From contig WBMQ01000004.1 in the NCBI GenBank assembly GCA_016630905.1, positions 248,001 through 312,000 of the forward strand: DNA of 64,000 nucleotides, in the 5' to 3' direction. Position numbers and translations under genes: made by a program. The notes under the pieces were generated by a model, which was given only the letters and a program-made list of their open reading frames with translations, had not been told where the DNA came from and did not search any database. This DNA comes from Capillidium heterosporum (Eukaryota; Entomophthoromycota; Entomophthoromycetes; Entomophthorales; Capillidiaceae). Positions 58,913-64,000 of the stretch are shown here, one piece after another (position 1 is the stretch's first letter; each line of letters opens with the position of its first letter).

Positions 58913-60074
58913 ATGGAAATAGAAGAGGATTTATCTTCAGTAGAATCTGGAGAAAAGATTGGTATACTAATGGTACAACCCCTCGAGACACCTGAGGCTA
59001 GAGTGGATTTTTCGACTACAGAACCCCCAATAGATTGGAATCCGGAGATGCTGAAGATCTTACATGAGAAGATGGAGGGAATAGATTCTGAAGAAGAAAT
59101 CCAGCAGTTGTTTCAAGTCATACACAGTCGGGTGATGGCAGTCAGCCAACATAAATACGATGTGGGTCGAACCAAAGAGGAGTACCGTATCAGGATCAAT
59201 GATGAAGAACCCATCAGATCTTATCCAAGACGACGATCACAAAAGGAGCTAGAAGTGGAAAAGGTAGAAGTAAATGACCTTCTTGAAGCTCAGTTGATCG
59301 AGCCGTCTAACTCTCCGTATAGCGCCCCAGTAGTTTATGTAAGAAAGAAAGATGGTGATATCAGGTTCTGCATTGATTATCGGCGGATTAACAAGAAGAT
59401 AATATTCGATTCATATCCCATCCGACGAGTAGAAGAACATATTGAGATGCTAAATGGTGCTCAATTCTTCACCACTATTGATCTAACTAAAGGATACTTC
59501 CAGATGGCGCTACACCCAGACAGCAAAGAGATAACAGCGTTCAAGACCTCCCTAGGTCTTTTCCAATGGCTAGTGTTACCAATGGGTATGGTGACATTAG
59601 GAGCTGTGTTCTAACGGCTAATGGATCAAGCAATGGCAGGATTGAATTGCTGCTTGGTGTATATCAACGATATTACTATCTTTTCAAAAACTTTAGACGA
59701 TCACATTATTGATATTGGCCGAGTACTGGATCGCCTCATCCAATGCAATCTTAAAGTCAATTTAAAAAAGAGTTTTTTCGCCCATAAAGAAGTCAAATTA
59801 CTGGGACACGTAGTGGATGCCGAAGGGGTAAAAGTTGACCCTGACAAAGTACAAGGGATTCGAGACATGCGGCCACCTACAAACGTCACTCAGGTTCGAA
59901 GCTTCTTAGGAATGGCCGGATTTTATCGTCGCTTCATTGAAAATTACGCACAAAAATGTGATTGTCTGTATCGGTTGACACGAAAGGAGACTAAGTTCCG
60001 ATGGGAATCACAACATCAGGACGCGTTCGAAACTCTCAAGGAAGCACTATCATCAGCACTTATCCTCCGATACC
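58913..60074 (+). pseudogene. Reverse transcriptase region
   Basis: RT blocks in one frame: EAQLIEPSNSPYSAPVVYV, VRKKDGDIRFCIDYRRINK, FFTTIDLTKGYFQMAL, FKTSLGLFQWLVLPMG, then a TAA at 59612 in place of a Gln codon. LMDQAMAGLNCCLVYINDI and LLGHVVDAEGVKVDPDKV follow. The catalytic box reads YIND where active enzymes have YxDD; one G-to-A change explains it. Confidence 0.85.
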
Positions 60075-60675
60075 TCAATTGTTGGCTGGTCGCCCTCGCC
60101 AAGTGTCTGACCACTAGCTTGGACTTCCAGTTGAGTGGGTTCGGCTGAACTTGGTGAGTCCTTCGGCATTGGACGTGATGTATGTATCGTGTTGTGGGCT
60201 GGCTAATTTTAGACACGTCGGATCTTCTACAGCCAATAAAAATATTTAAAACTCTTGATCTCCGCAGAACCACTGGCTAAGAATATATAAATGTTTATTT
60301 AGACTAATCCTACAAAAATTCTTCAAATCCTCAAAAAAAATACCAACCTTCTCTTCCTATCTCCAAGCTTCGATATATATATATATCGTAACTTGGGAAA
60401 TAGTCCCAATTTAGCGTTTTGTAAGTGGATTCTTCTCCAACAAGGGGTAGATATGTGTTTTAGTCGCTGCAGTCCACCATTAAATTAGGATCTAATGATT
60501 CGTACTTAAAAAGGACAGTTAATTCTAAATGGAGTTGGGTGGACTGGAGGTTAATTGGTGTGACATGAATGGTGTATACAGGGGTTTAAAGTAATTGTTA
60601 GTGAAAGATAAAATATTGTGAAAATGACCTAATGTTCGATATACAACTTCTCTGAAGAGCTAAGTTGACATCAAT
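60075..60675 (-). mobile_element. Solo LTR inserted in RNase H, flanked by 5-bp target duplication TCAAT
   Basis: The insert 60080-60670 (591 bp) starts TGTTGG and ends TTGACA, and both flanks read TCAAT (60075-60079, 60671-60675). Removing it with one repeat restores the RNase H frame (LRYLN then YDKKFWLKTDAS). Its left end (60080-60240) is the reverse complement of the 3' end of the element's own LTR (62775-62932). Its right end resembles the start of that LTR. It is therefore a related family member in the opposite orientation. Compared with that LTR, many differences are G-to-A or C-to-T in the insert. Confidence 0.85.
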
Positions 60676-61187
60676 TATGATAAGAAGTTCTGGCTAAAGA
60701 CGGATGCCAGTGAGATAGGATTGGGAGCTATATTGGCCCAAGACTTTCCAGAGGGGAGGCTATCCATTGCTTATACGTCTAAGACACTGTCAAAGACCAA
60801 GAGGAATTATTCTATTTCAGATCGGGAAGAACTAGCAGTGATATGGGCAATTAAGAAATGGTATCACTATGTACATGGAAGTCAATTTACAGTGGTCACA
60901 GATCATGCCAGTCTAGCGTTTTTGTATTCCAAAAAGGAATTGGTGGGCTGTATCTAATGGTTGGTAGAATTTCTAATGCAGTATACATTTGACATCGTCC
61001 ACAGACCGGGGTCAGAAATTATAGTACCGGATACTTTATCTCAATTAGTGGTTATGGCAGATCAAGGAAGAGTCCAGCCGATCACCTTCGCCCAGGAAGT
61101 ATCAGTGGAAGATGAGGTTGAAGACATAAAACCACCTGGAGAATCACGGGTTTTGATCTCAAAGCCGCAACAAGTTACTATTAATTG
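60676..61187 (+). pseudogene. RNase H region
   Basis: Reads KKFWLKTDASEIGLGAIL (catalytic Asp present), then RNYSISDREELAVIWAIKKW (Glu) and FTVVTDHASLAFL (Asp). A TAA at 60955 interrupts the following strand. The end has PDTLSQL, where the family has DALSR; both changes are G-to-A. Confidence 0.8.
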
Positions 61188-62220
61188 AGTTATATCACTC
61201 TTCGTACATTGGTCACGCCGCTGTGGAGAAAACTAAGAAAGCTATTGAGAAGAAATACTCATTCTTCAACCCGAAGCTTTAGTCAAGCAAATGATCCAAC
61301 GGTATGGCATATGTTAAGCTCGTAACTCTCAAAGAGTGTTCAAACCTCTTCAAGGACATAGTCCAACTGCACCAGGACAGATATGGGGCCTGGATTTCGC
61401 TGAACCAAGGATCCGAAGTGAACGAGGGTACAAAGTGATGATAATTGTCATTGATTACTATACCAAATGGATCGAAGTTAAGGCAGTAAACTCACCAACA
61501 TCTGATCCAATGATCAGGTCGGTAGAAGATGTTATAGCTCGCCATGATTGTCCAAATCAGATTATTAACGACGGTGCCAAGGCTTTGGTATCAAAAAGAA
61601 TCAGAGAGTTCTATAAGCGGTACGGTATCAAGCAGGTAGTATCTCCATCATACCACCCCGAAGGAAACGGTCAAGCCGAACGAGCCATCCAGTCTATTAA
61701 AAGGTTTTAGACAAGCTTATGTTCCAGCAAAACCAACGATGGGATAAGCTTCTCCACGTTGCGGCTTTGGCTTACCGTATGACCTCCCACGCTAGTACTG
61801 GAGAATCTTCCTTCAAGATGCTATATAATCGCGAAGCAAAGACTCCAAAAGACCTTACGTTCATGGAACCAGAGCTACGAGGAACTTCAGCTCAGCACAC
61901 CGCCAATTTAGCCAACGAGCTACTAGTTACTCACACAGCAGCGGTTGCCAAGCAAGCCCTTCGGAGAACTAAATCCAACCAATACTACTACCGTAAGAGA
62001 AGGCCTAAACTATCAGGGTTTCAGATAGGAAATTTAGTTTGGTACGATTTCTGACGCAAGGGAATGGCGTCCAACAACCGGTACGATCGCTGGATTGGCC
62101 CTTGTAGAGTCACAGAAGCTATTTGATCGTTGATTTACACCATTCAAAATATTATGGATAGCCACCTTCTCACAAATGTTCACCACCAGCTGCTCAATGA
62201 ATTTGTGAGTCAAATCGGCC
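61188..62220 (+). pseudogene. Integrase region
   Basis: The His-Cys zinc finger is eroded (SYIGHAAVEKTKKAIEKKYS, then two stops). The core domain follows: GQIWGLDFAEP (first Asp), INDGAKALVSK (second Asp) and YHPEGNGQAERAIQ (Glu). A frame break near 61705 separates the core from LMFQQNQRWDKLLHVAALAY. The C-terminal part ends before the purine tract at 62249. Confidence 0.8.
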
Positions 62221-62256
62221 AGTAAGGGACCGGCTAACTGACAATGGCAGGGGAGT

Positions 62257-62932
62257 TGACTTAGCTTTCCAGTTAAGTCGCATATAGAACATCAGTTTAT
62301 AGTATTTTAGGTAGCCTGCATTGTGCCACTACCCAGAAATGTGCTTTGAGCTACATTACTATCCATTCTGCTTCTGTTACCTCAAACTGCTGCTTGTTCA
62401 CTTAATTTCATATGGGAGCGATTTTTTATCATGGATACAGTTTTACATTTACTTTGGATTTCGGACCTTTCAGTTGCCATCCTGCAGGTTAATCGTGCTC
62501 CACTTCGGTAATAGATTATTACAATCATACCTTGTCGTCGGAAAGAAGCTTACTATACGTCACCAAGTTATGATTCCTCCCAGGGCTACGGTATATATAT
62601 CAGTACTCATGCTCAGGGAAGAAGACGGACCTTTTTGGAGTGTTAATTTGATTTTTTTGATTGGTTTAAAGATCTTTTAATCGTTTTGGGATATAAATTT
62701 CTAATTTGAATTAGTTTAAGGTTGAGATCCCTAGCCTCTAGTTTTACGGGAATTAAAAGTTCTGCGTATTTTTATTGGTTGTAAAAGATTCAATCGCGTC
62801 TATATTAGCCAGCTCACAACACGATAAAAACACATACGTCCAATGCCGAAGGACTCACCAAGTTCGGCCGAACCCTATCAACTGGAAGCCCAAGCCAGTG
62901 GCCAGACACTCGGCGAGGGCGACCAGCCAACA
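62257..62932 (+). repeat. 3' long terminal repeat
   Basis: 676 bp, starts TGACTTAGC and ends CCAGCCAACA (TG...CA). It directly follows a purine-rich tract (GGCAGGGGAG). Its first 23 bp form an inverted repeat, GACTTAGCT with AGTTAAGTC. Its final 160 bp match the start of the reversed solo LTR at 60080. Confidence 0.75.
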
Positions 62933-64000
62933 GGACTTGTTACAACTTTATTGGCAATATGCTTATATTAGTCCACTACTTTAGACATAAAAGGAATGGT
63001 AAGCTTAATAACTAAAGGTAAGATAAGTCTAGATAGGTTGTAGAATTAGACATTAAAGCAAGATATATTAGCTCGCTTTTATAGCATTGTACCTATTACC
63101 GAAAGGTCCTATATAGATTATACTAATTTAAGTTTCTATTGCTTTTTCAGTACAGTATTGGAGAATAAAATGGACTTTTATACAGTTCAATATCTTTAAA
63201 TTTAGCTTCAACTGTTGCTTATTTATAAATATATGTGTAAAAATTTTACCAAAGGCTTATAGTTCAATTATTTAGAGATTTCTTGTTGGAATCAAGTACA
63301 GCGATCTGCTAACTACAAGCCAACGTCCTTAGTTAAGCCAAAACTGTCTAAAAATATAGGAGCTTGAAATGTATTTGCTCTTGTAGCCGATGGTATATAT
63401 AGATAATTTATGGCGAAGATGGCCAGCCAACCTGAACTTTCAAGCTAGCAGTAAACTTTATTGCATGACATAATTTACATCAGAATTGTAACGCTTCAAT
63501 TGACTCCAGATTGGGTTAAAATTTCTATTGCAAAGCGAATCTTTTGCTTTTAGTGTGGATTTATCACGATGCCTTTTAACGACATTTCTTCAGAAGCCAA
63601 GAACAAACCACCACCAACAGCAAACAATACAACACAAATAAAACTAGTAGTCAAATAATAATCGTTAAAGTCCATTGGAACCATCATTTTATACCCAACT
63701 GAGCAATAAACCACTAAATTTCGGTTACTGAAATGCCAACTGAAATCTACTGGCATCAGCCTTATTTCATTTAGGGCTAATATTAATTTATTAAACTTTG
63801 AAAGGAATACAGCAGCTTTGTTACAGCCTACTTTGCAAACTAGTTACTGAATCGAAATCAGCAATCTAAAAGTTTACCTATTTGGGGTTTCTATTGAAAT
63901 TATCTAACTGGCCAGTATAGTAAGCTTTATTTTATCTATCCCAGACAGTTTTCTCTTATTCCAACACTTTGAATTAACTAGTTGTCTTTAGTTTAGCCTT
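62933..64000. other. AT-rich flank of the retrotransposon
   Basis: No clear gene. A 68-codon minus-strand frame (63550-63756) contains one strong membrane helix (SFICVVLFAVGGGLFLAS) preceded by MDFNDYYLTT. It could be a tiny membrane protein, but no family is recognised. Confidence 0.35.

Larger units (their letters stand above)
55756..62932 (+). mobile_element. Ty3/gypsy LTR retrotransposon, decayed, carrying dUTPase; 5' LTR not found
   Basis: Gag, protease, dUTPase, RT, RNase H and integrase regions lie in order, followed by a purine-rich tract (62249-62255) and a 3' LTR (62257-62932). The coding part is broken by stops at 56961, 57198, 57540, 58056, 59612 and 60955. Most are one C-to-T or G-to-A change from the expected sense codon. 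Several frame breaks are also present. A solo LTR interrupts RNase H. No matching 5' LTR was found, so the element is 5' truncated or its LTR has been replaced by the membrane ORF. Confidence 0.85.

Noticed and set aside
56961-60957. Reassigned stop codon explaining the stops in the retroelement
   Set aside because: All three stop codons occur in frame, and conserved host genes use TAA, TAG and TGA as real terminators.
62775-62984. Small ORF with QCRRTHQVRPNP wording, also mirrored at 60016-60273
   Set aside because: Both lie inside LTR ends and are reverse copies of each other. They are LTR sequence, not a protein gene.
1-64000. tRNA, rRNA and CRISPR features
   Set aside because: I looked for B-box-like GGTTCGA sequences with a matching cloverleaf and for spaced direct repeats. 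None held up; the GGTCCGAATCG at 8375 has no partner arms.

Overview
The window is a nuclear fungal chromosome segment: AT-rich, densely packed with conserved eukaryotic genes, and with many very short introns (mostly about 35-60 nt, GTAAG-like donors, CTAAC/CTGAC-like branch sites, TTAG/TAG acceptors). Its gene set mixes general fungal genes (MAK21/NOC1, SEC24, TRS20, RPF2, PEX13, a DEAD-box helicase, a PXB-PX-DUF3818 protein, an SH3 adaptor) with genes that budding yeast lacks or has strongly altered (PlsB/GNPAT-type acyltransferase, dynactin p62, OSGIN-like flavoprotein, WRAP73, LAMTOR4). That suggests a filamentous or early-diverging fungus. I cannot name the species.

Layout: 1-3471 MAK21/NOC1 (5' end outside the window); 3995-7293 acyltransferase; 8869-9903 HAC1/XBP1-type bZIP; 10206-11513 broken kelch-like gene; 12062-15695 SEC24; 16870-17595 secreted Cys-rich protein; 18557-19172 TRAPPC2; 19677-21566 WRAP73, converging on a possible PAS-domain gene (21531-22649); 24037-26225 dynactin p62; 26.9-29.9 kb gene-poor, with two related small secreted proteins; 30636-31346 SH3 adaptor; 31642-33589 aftiphilin/Laa2-like AP-1 accessory protein; 34115-35289 RPF2; 35.3-38.1 kb gene-poor; 38090-39634 OSGIN-like; 40767-44058 PXB-PX protein; 44624-46839 DEAD-box helicase; 47371-48793 PEX13; 49614-50031 LAMTOR4. 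From 50.5 kb on, the sequence is mobile: a decayed MULE-type transposon, then a GC-richer membrane-protein ORF fused in frame to the gag of a decayed Ty3/gypsy element. That element carries protease, dUTPase, RT, RNase H and integrase, has a 3' LTR at 62257-62932, and is interrupted by a solo LTR with a 5-bp target duplication.

Several genes act together. SEC24, TRS20 and the Laa2-like protein serve membrane traffic. MAK21, RPF2 and the helicase serve ribosome or RNA biogenesis. The HAC1-like factor would control the secretory stress response. The most notable signal lies in that gene: two identical CAG|CAGC sites in hairpin loops, 53 nt apart, flank a strong hairpin, and removing the 53 nt opens a new reading frame. 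This looks like an IRE1-type unconventional intron.

A second notable pattern is that five otherwise conserved genes (SEC24, dynactin p62, PXB-PX, DEAD-box helicase, PEX13) each carry one frame break, always in the +1 direction, four of them at or near a CCC-T. These could be assembly indels or +1 recoding; the sequence alone cannot decide.
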